Shown: positions 11,743 through 21,929 of the stretch, one piece after another
How the letters are laid out: each line of letters opens with the position of its first letter
Position numbering within the stretch: the stretch's first letter is position 1
Assembly: GCA_018398765.1 (NCBI GenBank)
Contig: JAHBMJ010002908.1
Coordinates: forward strand, 1 to 40,974
Origin: Chromera velia
Taxonomy: Eukaryota; Sar; Chromeraceae
Reading direction: 5' to 3'
Length of the DNA: 40,974 bases
Notes under the pieces: model-generated
The model's database searches: none
The model's input: the letters and a program-made list of their open reading frames with translations, nothing else
What the model was told of the DNA's origin: nothing
Program-made: the position numbers and the translations under genes

Positions 11743-12745
11743 GTTGTGTGTATGAAGAAACGGAGGGAGAAGAAGAAACATACAGTCTGTGCGTATGCCC
11801 AGTCTGTTTCTGCCGGCCAATAAAATGTGCATTGATCGAATTGAATTGTGTGCCATCAGACCCGGAGGATCGGGAGAGGCGTATCAGTCACTGAGGAAGG
11901 CGCACGACGTTCTGAAGAGACCTGAGGGGGGCTCTCCATTCGAACTCAACCTCGCTCTCAGAGTTTTCCTCCACGTCTGGGGTGACATGCACCAGCCTCT
12001 CCATGCTTGTTCCACAGGTGGGCGGCGGGTGAATCAGAGAGGGCAGTGGAGAGGGATGAACGGATGTGCAGTCGATTTTCCATGTACGTGTGGAGTCATG
12101 TCCTTTTGGAAGAGCGAGTTGAATGGTTTGTTTCCATGTCTTCCTTCCGTTGTCTCTGTTGGAAGCTTCCTTTGAGCAACTCTTCATCACTTGAGTCCGT
12201 CGAAGTGCAGCTCTTTCAGTACAGAAAAAAAGAAGTGCCTGTGCAATCCGTCATGAACCGATTGTCTGTCTGTTGCAGTCTCCCGTTGGTTCAGCAAAAC
12301 CGACAAGAAGGGGAACGTGAAGTACAACCTTGATGTGGGAGGTAACCGCATCAAGATCGTCCCCGTTGCGTTGCCTGCACCAAAGACTGATTCGGTAAGT
12401 TTGCTTCATTCAGGCTTTGTGGACTGATTGTGTTCATGTCGCAAAAAGGGAAAAACGCGGGCGAGTCCTCAACACTCCCTTCCTCCAAATCCTGTGAGAT
12501 GAGTTTGAAGCTCAAACCAGAATTAACTCAAGCATCAGCGATGGCATGCCTTGAATTTCTCTTTTGTGGCCCATGCGTGTGTGGAATTGGACCGCATGGC
12601 ACAGTCTCTCTCTCTGCATGCCCTGAGAAGTGTTCAGAGCTTGAATAACAACATGCGGGGGGGGGGCAACAACAATCGATCTATCGACGACCTGGTTCGA
12701 GTACGCGTACGCATGTTTTGACAGGTTGATGCATGTTTCTCTTTC

Positions 12746-12784
<39 letters not shown>

Positions 12785-15700
12785 CCTCCCTTTATGTGTG
12801 TCTCTGTGTGTCTGTCTGTGGGGGTGGGGGCAGCGGATCTGGTGACTCAATCGACAAACTTTTCATGATTGCGTCAGAAACGGGTGGAAGCACGTGAGAA
12901 CGGATGAAAAACTTCATGCCTGCAGGTGGATAATCTGCACAAACTCTGGGACGCAGCAGGCGGAGCCTTCCCGTACGACCTCCCTCCTGCGGCCGAGTTT
13001 GGTGTTGCCAATTTGACAGAAGTGGCCGAGCGGTTGATGACCCAGGTAGGTGTGTGTACAACAACCCTATCTGGGACAGGGTGGAGAGGATATGATAGTA
13101 GAGAAGGCTAGTAGCCTGGCCGGCACGCGCTTGAGCTGGCGGTGCACGGAGGGGAAAAGGGTGCATGAAGGACGGAGAGCCCGGCAGGCAGGGAATGAGA
13201 GCCAAAGTTTCAACGGAAAGCAAAAAGCGAAGTGTCAAGGAAATGAGATGGGCATGCGAAAAACAAAAATGCAAATGGACGCGACGAACCCCGGAAAGTC
13301 GAAGAAGGAAGAGAAAATACTAGAAAGAAGGGGGCAATGCGGGAACAAAGAATGTACTTCAGGGGGAAGGAGGAAGTAAAGGAGAAGGAAAGGAAGAAAA
13401 CAAGAAAGAAAGGAAGGCATATGAGAAGGCTGACGACATTTCCGTTTTCCGTACAATTTCTCTCTTTCACCTCAACTGATCGAGTGTGCGCGTCTTCCTG
13501 TGTCTCCATTCCCGCCCGAATTCGTGGCTCCTTCCTTCTCTCCAGAAGTCCAGATTGACTCCTCCTTTCTCTTCTCTTCTCTTCTCTTCTCTTCTCTTCA
13601 TTCTTCCTGTTTGTTGTTTTTTGTGTTTTTGCTTTCAGGTCCCCGAGGAGAAGGCAAAAGACAAGTGAGTGAGCCAGATAGGAAGAGGTGCTGTGGGGCA
13701 CTCGGGCGGTTCGGGGGAAAGTGAGCCGTCAAGCCTCACGCTGGATTCTTAGACAGCGAGGCAGAGACCGTGCAAGGCAGGAAATAAAGAGAAGTACAAG
13801 GAATAATGCAAGAAAGAGAGAAAACAAACAGACAGACAGACAGACAGACCACCCCTGCCCACCCTCATCCCCGTTCGTCCCCTTTCTCTTCTTTCCTTCC
13901 GGCAGGTTCGATAAATCCATGGACAAGTTCTTCGGAGACACCTCCAAAGACCTCGATTTCACTCAGCTTGTTCAGGAGACTTTCGGAAAATGTCAGAATG
14001 AAGTCTGGCCTACCGAGGTCGGTTAGAGTGCTTGTTCATACGTTCTCGGGCTCAGGTAGAGGAGCGTGCCATTGTTGGAAAATGGGGGCCAAGTTGGTGC
14101 TCAGTTGCTTGCTTGCTTGCTTGCTTCCTTATTTGCTTGCCTTACTGCCTGACTGACTGACTGCCTGACTGACTGACTCACTCAGTCACTCACTGGCGAC
14201 GTCGCAGGCCGAATGACAGCTTTGTTCGCTGAATGACTGAATCAGCATTTGGTTGCTGAATGAGTTGACTACTGAGTGATCGATCGATCGCGAGACGAAT
14301 GAATTCATAGACCACTTGATGGACGAGATCGGAAACCAAACAATTCAGCCTGGAGGCAGTCAGGTGTTGCCTTCGTTGGAGCTTTCTTTCGGGTCACTTG
14401 CACTCCCGTCGTTCTTATTCGTGACCTGAAAATTACGTGCATTTGAGCAGATGATTAAGGAGATGAAGAGGAAGGACGCTGCGGAACGAAACTTCTACAA
14501 GGACCCTCTGGCTCTCTCGGAGGAATACATTGAAGCCACAAAGTCGGTCACTCAACACAAATTAGGACTCCATTAATTCAGCTGTCTCCACCCACTGATT
14601 TTGTGGGCGGGACAGGCACATGCAGTTACTGTTTTAATTGACATCTTTCTCCCCTCTTTTCTTTCTCCTTTGATTCACGAACTCAATAGAAAAGCTGCAG
14701 GCGCAACCAGACGCGCGGCAACTTCCCCTTGCGCGCTTCAAAGGAATTCATGACGTCTCTTTGTCTGATCCAAAAAAGAACTCATTTCTCTTTCCACTTC
14801 CGATGCTGTTTTTCTATTCATGACTGAAATGATCGAGCAAGGGACTTGGATGTTCCACGAATCGCTCCATGTCAAGATCCGTGCACACAAAGAGACAGTC
14901 CCTGTGGTCTTCTCAAAAGTACTTTCTTTCGACACCACTGTGTTAACACTGCATGGTTCATTCCGGGTTTCTGTGCAATGCAGGTACACATCCTCCCTCC
15001 AGCTCGCGAAAGCTGGGTACCGTCTCGCCCGGTTCCTGGCTCTCTATGCAGACACTCTTCCCGATCTCACTCAAAAGTTTCCTGTCCCCCCCTCACCTGC
15101 TGCATGGGAGGAGCTCCAAGCAGCAGCAGCTGCTTCTGCAAAGCCGCAGGAGTCTGCTGATGCAGATCAGCAGATACCGACTCTCCCTGCTGTGTACGAG
15201 GAGCCTGAGGAGGAATTGGCACCTGCCGACAAGCGCCGGTTGCTTTCAGAGGAGGAGACAGAAACGGAAACCCTCATAGAGCCTCAGACAAAGACGGAGG
15301 TCCGACCCGCAGTAGCACAAGAGATGCTGTCCGGGTTGAACGTCCTCTCTGCAAAGGAGGAGGTAGAAGGGGAAGCCCAGAAAGACGAGGCCACAGAGGC
15401 CGAAACGAATGGGGACATTGGAAAGAAAGAGGAACAGAATCTTGATTCAGGGGAAGAAGTGAGAGAAGAAAATGAGGTCCCGTCCTTGGTGGCTTCCACC
15501 CTCTCGCCTCCTGACTCTTCCACTGAAGAGCCTCCCTCTGCCTCGCACTCCGAGGAGAATGGTGTTTTTTTCTCTTTTCTCACCAGCTCTCTCTTCACTC
15601 TCCCCTTCTTTGCCTCGGTCGCTCTCAACGTCTTCTTCTTCGTATCGCGGTCCACTCCGGTCAGTCTGCCCGTCCGTCCGTCTGTCTGTCTGTCTGTCTG

Positions 15701-16139
15701 TCTGTCTGACTGACACTACATATAGTCTGTCTGTTTGCGTGTCAGCCTGTCGGCATCTCTGTCAGCCTGTCTGCTTTATTGTCTTCAGGGAAGGACGGAA
15801 TTGTAGTGGCAAGAAGATCAGCATGAGGTCCGAAAAGAAGGATTGAGTCGACTGGTCGATCAATCGAGAGATTCTCTTCACCGCGGATCTTGCTTTTCTC
15901 TGTTTTCTGGAGGTTCCAAAGTCGTTTTTGCATTTTGTCCTCCACTATGAAATTTTCGCTTTGTCTCGTTCATTGTTTCCTTATTCTCGCTTCTCTCTCT
16001 GTACTGTTTTGCTTTGTCATATTCTTGTCCTTCATGCATGCATTACCGTATGTCTGTTAATTTTCTGCAGAGAGGCTTCTCGAGGAAGTCGGGGGACTCC
16101 TCCTCGCGGATGGTGGACAGCGACTATCATGTTCTCTAG
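9548..16139 (+). CDS. S1/P1-type zinc nuclease with C-terminal membrane anchor
   Basis: S1/P1 nucleases are secreted three-zinc enzymes that cleave single-stranded nucleic acids and 3'-nucleotides. Exons are 9548-9613, 9714-9732, 9968-10048, 11070-11191, 11374-11450, 11860-12017, 12279-12394, 12926-13045, 13639-13664, 13906-14017, 14451-14542, 14984-15659 and 16071-16139. All junctions are in phase and give 577 residues. A signal peptide ends ...KVTA, leaving WWDEGH as the mature N-terminus, so Trp1 and His6 match the family. The other ligand positions are Asp in ATWMDKIK, His in YEWHFAE, His, Asp and His in HVWGDMHQPLH, and His and Asp in NLHKLWD, so all nine are present. The last large exon adds an acidic Glu/Ala-rich region and a hydrophobic helix (FLTSSLFTLPFFASVALNVF). 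The final exon gives a short basic-Ser tail ending DSDYHVL, which holds a Yxx-hydrophobic sorting-type motif. The protein is inferred to be type I membrane-bound in the endomembrane system. Confidence 0.93.
10049..10215. repeat. (GTCA)n/(GTCT)n microsatellite starting at a donor
   Basis: The intron begins GTCAGTCAGTCAGTCACTCA and continues with further (GTCA)n at about 10136-10168 and (GTCT)n to about 10211. The first units overlap the 5' splice site itself. Confidence 0.85.
10606..10974. other. Assembly gap (369 N) in intron 3 of the nuclease gene
   Basis: The run of N is flanked by C homopolymers on both sides (from about 10591 and to about 10979). It lies between exons ending at 10048 and starting at 11070. 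The protein reads continuously across that junction, so the gap probably hides only intron sequence. Confidence 0.97.
11451..11750. repeat. Self-complementary tetranucleotide repeats filling an intron
   Basis: The tract starts at the donor with GTCAGTCAGTCAGTCAG. It runs through CAGA/CAGG units to about 11513 and is then followed by CTGT/CCTG units (about 11526-11610), which are largely their reverse complement. CTTT and CT repeats follow to about 11741. A long hairpin is predicted in DNA or pre-mRNA. Confidence 0.85.
12744..12785. repeat. (TC)n microsatellite
   Basis: About 20 TC dinucleotides lie in the intron before the exon at 12926. Other simple tracts in later introns of this gene are (TCTTC)n at about 13560-13600, (GCTT)n and (CTGA)n at about 14106-14180, and (GTCT)n at about 15675-15710. 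Confidence 0.85.
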
Positions 16140-17260
16140 ATGTACATCAATGCTTAAATGCTCGAGTTCAATTCGCTACATGAGGAGATCGTGAGCAGAC
16201 AGTAACGCTGTAAAAACAGTATCGCACTTCGATTCATGCACACTAATCGGCTCAAAGGGAGATTTATCTACTTGAATCGTTATACGGAAGCCAACGAATT
16301 TGGTGAGGTGCCGCTATGCTGGAGAGATGGCAGCTGACGGGAACGCGGAAGGCTGCAAAGAATATGATAAGCGTAGCTTTGACCATACAGACCGATGCAA
16401 TCAATCGCAGTAATGTGATATCACTTTAGGGGGTACTTGAATGAAATATAATAGAAAACAATATCTTTTTTTTTCAATAAATTGAATTAAATTTCATATT
16501 ACAATGAACTTTAAAGTACTTTAAAGAAGTAGAAAAGCTAATCAAATCGCCCATGTACCCCTCGTTAGTCCTTTTTGAACACTATTTTTAAGGTTTGAAC
16601 CTTTTGTTAGGATAGAAGTAGATAGAAGCAATTTTATCAAGTCATCTAGGTTGTCTTAAAAACTGCAGTTCAGAACAGTGATCATTGATTGATTGGTTAG
16701 TCGATCGATTGTCAGTGCTTCAAATGATATGTTCAATTAATATGAATTTTGATTTACATACTATTAGATATTGATAGATATTAAGCTACAAATTCAAATT
16801 TCAATTTATAAAAAACGAAAAACAATCAGTAATGTTTAGCATGATTAAGAAGGTATAGTACTCTGGGATTTGTGAAAGAGATGTCCAGAGTGCCTTGCAT
16901 TGCCGACTCACCGTGCACCAGATAATGAAACAACGTCAATCAACCGTCTACAATAGTTAACCAGGGCAACCCGGCCCCAGTGCACGGGCCGGGTCCGGCC
17001 ATGTCCGCAGAAGCGGCCTCTAGCCGAATATTCGGATTGATGCAAATGTATCAAATCGATTATATTTTAATTTTAATAATTCTGACACTGAATCAAGGTC
17101 TGCAGCAAGATCGGGCGTTGTAGATTGAAGATTGACAGTGAATCTGAGCGCAATTAGGGCTAGCCTTGTCTGGTCAGAACAGGTCAAAACTACACCCCAC
17201 AGCACTGCACTGATGTAGCTTCTTTCGACTGAGATCCTCTCAAGCTTGGCATTAGCGAAG
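16140..17260. other. AT-rich spacer between two secretory-protein genes
   Basis: No exon is supported. There is a 9-bp GC hairpin (ACCCGGCCC with GGGCCGGGT, about 16969-16993) and the 12-bp palindrome CCGAATATTCGG at about 17023-17034. The last 100-200 bases presumably hold the 5' UTR and promoter of the gene starting at 17261; no motif is recognisable. Confidence 0.6.
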
Positions 17261-18891
17261 ATGAAAACAACTGTTGTTCAGGTTCTTGTTGGAGCCGCAA
17301 TGGCTATCGGACCCTCCGCAGGAGCCTTCGATGCGGGGAAGTTCAACCTTTCCGGCTTCGACCCTTCAAAGCTGAAGCTTGACCTTGGTGGTGACTTCGG
17401 GTTCAAGGGCCTCTTTGGTGGTTAGTTTTTTGTTGTATATATTCATTCAAAGACAAATACACATGCATGTATGATTGAGCATGGGGAAGACATTTTGTTG
17501 TGCTGAAGACAGCTGCTGTCACCAAACAGAAATGCTGCACCAGATGCACCGGTCTGACGTTGGCTGTTTCATCCAATCACTTGATTGCTGCTCTTTTGAA
17601 TGGACGTGCACGTGCAGACAAGGGGAGTAGTTTCAAGAAGCAGCCCGTATGTGCCGATTTCTTTGCAACTGCTGATGACTGCGCAAGCGCTGTGCGGCCC
17701 GGTTGGATCCCTGTGTCTCATCCTGAGGAGATCGAGTGTGTGGTCTCCAAAAAGGACAAGACGTGTGATCCAAAAGTCTGCTGCGATCCCACATGTGAGA
17801 CCGTTTCCCGGGAAGAGTGTGTCTCCGCTCTCGACAACGACTTTGCAATTCCTCTTCCAAATGCGAACACAACTGCGTGCTTTGCCAACAAGGACACTCA
17901 TCAATGTGACACCGAAGTTTGCTGTGAGGTTGAAAACGAGGACGGAAACATTCTCAGCATCCCCCCCGGCGTGTGTGAAGGAGACCTTTTCCTGAAGGGA
18001 CTTGGAATCAGGTCAGTCAGTCAGGCACACATACTTGCTTCTAATCATGCATGGAGGTGTGCATCGATGGCCTTCATTTCTGTATTTAGAGATGCATCGC
18101 GTCATTTACTCTTGACCTGAAATACATACGGAGTTGGGCCCAACCAGCACCACCACCAACACAGCGAAACTCGGTAGCTTTCCATTCAGTGCAAAACGGT
18201 TCCAGCGGCTAGTAGTCTTGTGTGCAGTATCTCAGTCTCTCGTCCAATGGATCGAGAATGAAGACGTCACCGCTTTCTTTGACTTCTTATCTTCTGCAGA
18301 ATCAGGGACTTTGTTGACGCGACCCAACCCAGCATCGCCACAGGCCGTGGAAATGTAGGAGTGCCTGACTCGGTGTTCAAGACATTGTATTCGAATAACT
18401 TCTTGAACAACGCCTCTTTCGACAACTTTCCTGTCTCCGTGGTGAACACCTACATCATCAATGCAGACAACACAACGACCATCCAGACAGATGCCAGAAG
18501 AGACGGCCTGCAGGTCCTGGAAACCTTCGACATTACCGCCATGGACAACGAAGTGGATGTGATGATTGCAGGCCAGGTTGCACCTGCCTACCAGACTCTC
18601 AATGCTTGTGAGTTGATTGTACGCACAGAATCAGAAAGTGAGACAATCACCGTCACCCAGGCACTGATCACCCAGGGCCCGCTCACCTTCGACCTCCTTT
18701 CCGGTGCTGAGAGTCGTCCGCTGGTGAAGACCGGCGAAGGGTCTGTGGTGGTGAAGCTGTACGTCCCTCTTCTGGACCAGAATGCGGACTATACTGCAAT
18801 CCTCGATTTCATTATTGACGGAATGCCAGGCCAGAACGAAAGATCCCGAGTGGACTTCCAGTGCGGCCAGTGCCCTCTGCCTCCTTTCTGA
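17261..18891 (+). CDS. Secreted cysteine-rich protein with two CC-motif repeats
   Basis: I do not recognise the family. Exons are 17261-17420, 17618-18011 and 18300-18891, joined in phase, encoding about 381 residues. The start ATG opens a signal peptide (MKTTVVQVLVGAAMAIGPSA, then GAF). After a short Gly/Phe/Lys-rich stretch, two Cys repeats of roughly 50 residues follow. They have the pattern C-x7-C-x19ish-C-x7-C-x4-CC; the matching ends are KTCDPKVCCDPTC and HQCDTEVCCEVEN. The C-terminal half, about 195 residues, is acidic, beta-rich in appearance and low in Cys until a final CGQC. There is no transmembrane segment, so a secreted or vacuolar protein is inferred. An extra small exon between 18012 and 18299 cannot be excluded. 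Confidence 0.83.
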
Positions 18892-20690
18892 TTCGCCCAA
18901 GCTTGCTCGCAACTGACGAAAGCATGCAAGCTTACAACAAACGCTTCTCAAAAACGGGAGGCGGCTGAGGTTTGTATAGAGCATGTTTCTTGTGTACATA
19001 TGGATGCATGACTGACAGGATTTGCTTGTGACAGGGTGTGGGTACTGTCCACTAAGAGAGTGTGAACGTTCCGCACATGTCATTACTTGCCAGTGTTTGT
19101 GAAGAAGGATGAAGAAGGCAGTGGGAGAAGAGAATCAAAATCACTTCCACACTGTCAGTCCGACTCTTGACCCATGACCCATGTTGCTGCTGTTGACTAA
19201 AGAGCGAACACAGCTTTGTCAGAGGCGCCGTGCCTCCCGCTCATTCGTAGAAAAAGCAAAGTGGAGGCGATTACCCGTCGGACACAGAATTCTGAGTCCA
19301 CAATGTTGTGAAGAACGTCATGCGTCCTGCTTGAAAGGAACCATCTGCATGTTTTCCTTCCAGACGGAAGCTCAACCGTCAGTAGGGAACATGGGAAATG
19401 AGAGGAAAACATGCAGATGGTTCCTTTTTGAGCCGCAAATCGGGACCCTCATTTATAAATTCACTCATTTTTGCAGGGTATATATATATTTCTATATGAT
19501 GATGATGATGATGATGATGATGTATGGGGTTAAAGCCGGTGAGCCGTATAGACTCTGGCCAACCTAGAGCGTCATACATAGAGTTAAACTTTCGACTTAG
19601 GCCCCACTGGGGTAAATTGAATCGATGGGAGCCTGACAGGGGTGGGGCTCCACCTCTAAGCAAACAGGCTTTTGCTTCATCTGGTAGTTCTCTTACAGGC
19701 TAAGTTACAACACGCTCTCTATCCCACCCTTGAGACGATCGAGGACTGCCTGCATTTCGCCCGTAAGAGGGTCCCCATGACCGATCAAAGCGCCAGAACA
19801 GCACTGGCACGCCCGAGCGGAGGGGGAAACGAGAAGGAAAGGGAAAAAACAATATATTTTCTCAACGAGAATATAATATATCAATATATTTAAAAATATA
19901 TTGCCTCTGTATCTCATTTCACTATGATACTACCCATGCTAGTATATATATATATATAATCCAAGTATAATGAATATATATATTGATATAGAATCCAGGC
20001 CCAGAAAAATAAATTTTGGTCAAAACGTCAATTAGTTTTTTTATTTTTTTAAGGCTAGTTTCAAGGTTCACTATAGGTTTTGAGCTTTGAGTTTGAAGTG
20101 TCTACTTCAAAAAATAAATAAAAAGATAAAAAATAAAAGTGATTTTAAGCAATTAACTTTTTTCTAGACTTTTTTATTTTTTTACGTATGGGGAGCCTAG
20201 CCGGTTAGTCATACCGCGGATACTCGGGGCTTTTCATGACCTAGTGCGAACTTACTGCGGAGGTCGAGTTACCATGATTTAACTCTTTTCTAGGTCAGTC
20301 TTAGAAACTTTGTGGAATCTCCCCTGCGCGCCCCCATGTAGTCTCTTCCCGTCTTGATCTGTTTCTAACTAGCAAAGTCTATTGAGTTTTAACTGACTTA
20401 CTCACTAGATAACTTTGAGAACTATAATCATAAACACTAGCATGAACACCACCAGCACTTTTTTTTTTTTTTTTAAACATCTTAATTGTATGTATATGCA
20501 TATACTAAGTTCGATTCTGTTCGAATTCATTTTTTTTTACTTTACCTATGAAGATTCTTGCATGTGCTTACATTATACACAGGGACCGTGACTTAGACTC
20601 AAAGTAGCACAACCATTCTACCAAAACTGTTTCTTGAATTTCGATCATTTAATCAAAATCACTTCCCACAGCTAGTGCAATTCTCCTTCG
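18892..20690. other. Repeat-rich spacer
   Basis: No exon is supported. It contains a 24-bp perfect inverted repeat (19334-19357 and 19404-19427), an (ATG)n tract near 19497-19522 and TATA-type repeats at 19860-19990. A poly(T) run lies at about 20459-20474. The poly-His frame on the minus strand is the (ATG)n repeat read in reverse. Confidence 0.65.
19334..19427. repeat. 24-bp perfect inverted repeat (stem-loop)
   Basis: AAAGGAACCATCTGCATG at 19334 and its exact reverse complement CATGCAGATGGTTCCTTT ending at 19427 form the outer part of a 24-bp stem. The stem closes with GTTTTCC (to 19357) and GGAAAAC (from 19404). The loop is 46 bases. It could be a foldback element or a stem in a transcript; no terminator T-run logic applies in this eukaryotic context. 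Confidence 0.75.
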
Positions 20691-20692
20691 TC

Positions 20693-21110
20693 TCACTCAA
20701 CATGCGTTCTCTCTCTCTGACCCCTGCCCTGAAAGGGAGCCTGAAGACCCTGGAAACCCTGACCCAGCCCTCCCATCCCAGCAGCCCCCACTGCCTTCCC
20801 CTGTTCAGCTTGAACCCCCCCTCCCATGCCAGTACCTCCCGCCTCTGAAGTCGTCCCCCCCTCCCTCTGCCTGCGAGGTGATGCCGACTGCTGAGAACCA
20901 ATTCCCCTCGAATGAACCACAGCTGCCCCCTCCCCTATTCCCTGCATTCTCACAGCCTCCGACGACCCCCCGCTCCCCTCCCCTAACGGTCCCTCCGTAC
21001 CTGGAGCTGTTGCCGCCACCGCAGCTCCAGTCTTCATCTTTCCTGCACCCCCTGCACCCCCTGGTCCCATTCCCTCAACTTTATCCAGCCACAGAAACTT
21101 GATCAGCGCA
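20693..21110. other. Low-complexity open frame, strand unresolved
   Basis: The stretch is open on both strands. On the plus strand it reads as Pro/Leu/Ser-rich (for example PQLPPPLFPAFSQPPTTPRS). On the minus strand it reads as Gly/Ala-rich and follows a good acceptor (CCTGCAG at about 21118-21124), beginning GVFALIKFLWLDKVEGMG. The minus version could be a last exon of a gene. No conserved domain or complete start-to-stop model is visible, so it may be a chance C-rich tract. Confidence 0.2.
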
Positions 21111-21929
21111 AAGACACCCTGCAGGCATGTCAGAGCCAGTATGTTTGTTCCGTTGTTTTTCTCTGAGTGTTTCTCTTTGTCCACGTGAACACTTTGACTG
21201 AAGCAAAAAAAAACAACTCGACGCTGTCCACGTCCGTGCTTGAAGGCCAGTGCAACGCAAACGTGAAAAAGCCAAAAGTCGAGCATCCCGTTGGAGTAGC
21301 GAGCAGAGCTTTGGGGCATTCGCAAAATGAACGAGTAGTTTCACACAATTGAAGGAGCTGCATATGCACATGCTCGTACAGAAAGAAGGGGGTACAACTC
21401 TGTGTGTGAGAGCACTGACTGACTGACCAATACAGCTGCAAAGACGATCAGGTTTACGAATAGCGACGCGAGCCCTTTCGGGACACGCGTGCCTCCCTCT
21501 CTCTTTCGAGGCATGTAATGCTCCCCTCTCTTTCCTGCTCCATGTGCGGTCTTCTGCCTTTTATGAACTCGGTCCGCTGAAGGTCGACAGCAAGGAGGGA
21601 ATGGAGGAAGGAAGGAGGTGATGAAAAGCCGAAGGGAGACGCAGGATACATGATCTAACAAAGACAGGTTAAAAGAATAGGGAAGGAAGAGTGAGGTTAC
21701 ACGTACGGGCCTTTAGTGGGAAAAAAAGAGTGGAGGAGGCGACCCTTGTCTTCCCTCCCTCCCGCTCCTGTGGCGTCAAACAAGCACGGGCCTCCCGTTT
21801 GATTTCACATGGAGTCATCTTTCTACCTTAACTGTCGATGCAGTTCAGCGGCCTTCCATTGCCGACCGCTCTACAAAGACTGAACTTCTCGCAACCAACG
21901 ACGAACTAAGAAACTAACTAAACTGGAGG
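21111..21929. other. Spacer downstream of the minus-strand nuclease
   Basis: Nothing is clearly coding. Base composition is mixed, with purine-rich runs. Part of it is presumably the 3' UTR of the nuclease ending at 21930. Confidence 0.5.

Noticed and set aside
10390-11823. 477-codon frame across the assembly gap
   Set aside because: It is open only because N codons are unreadable, and its ends are tetranucleotide repeats. The real exons here belong to the nuclease.
15660-15713. Read-through C-terminus of the nuclease into (GTCT)n
   Set aside because: The extra residues are repeat-encoded. A GTCAGT donor at 15660 joins in phase to a proper last exon at 16071 with a stop.
19379-19663. Minus-strand frame with a poly-His run
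   Set aside because: The histidines come from the (ATG)n repeat read in reverse; no start, splice or domain support.
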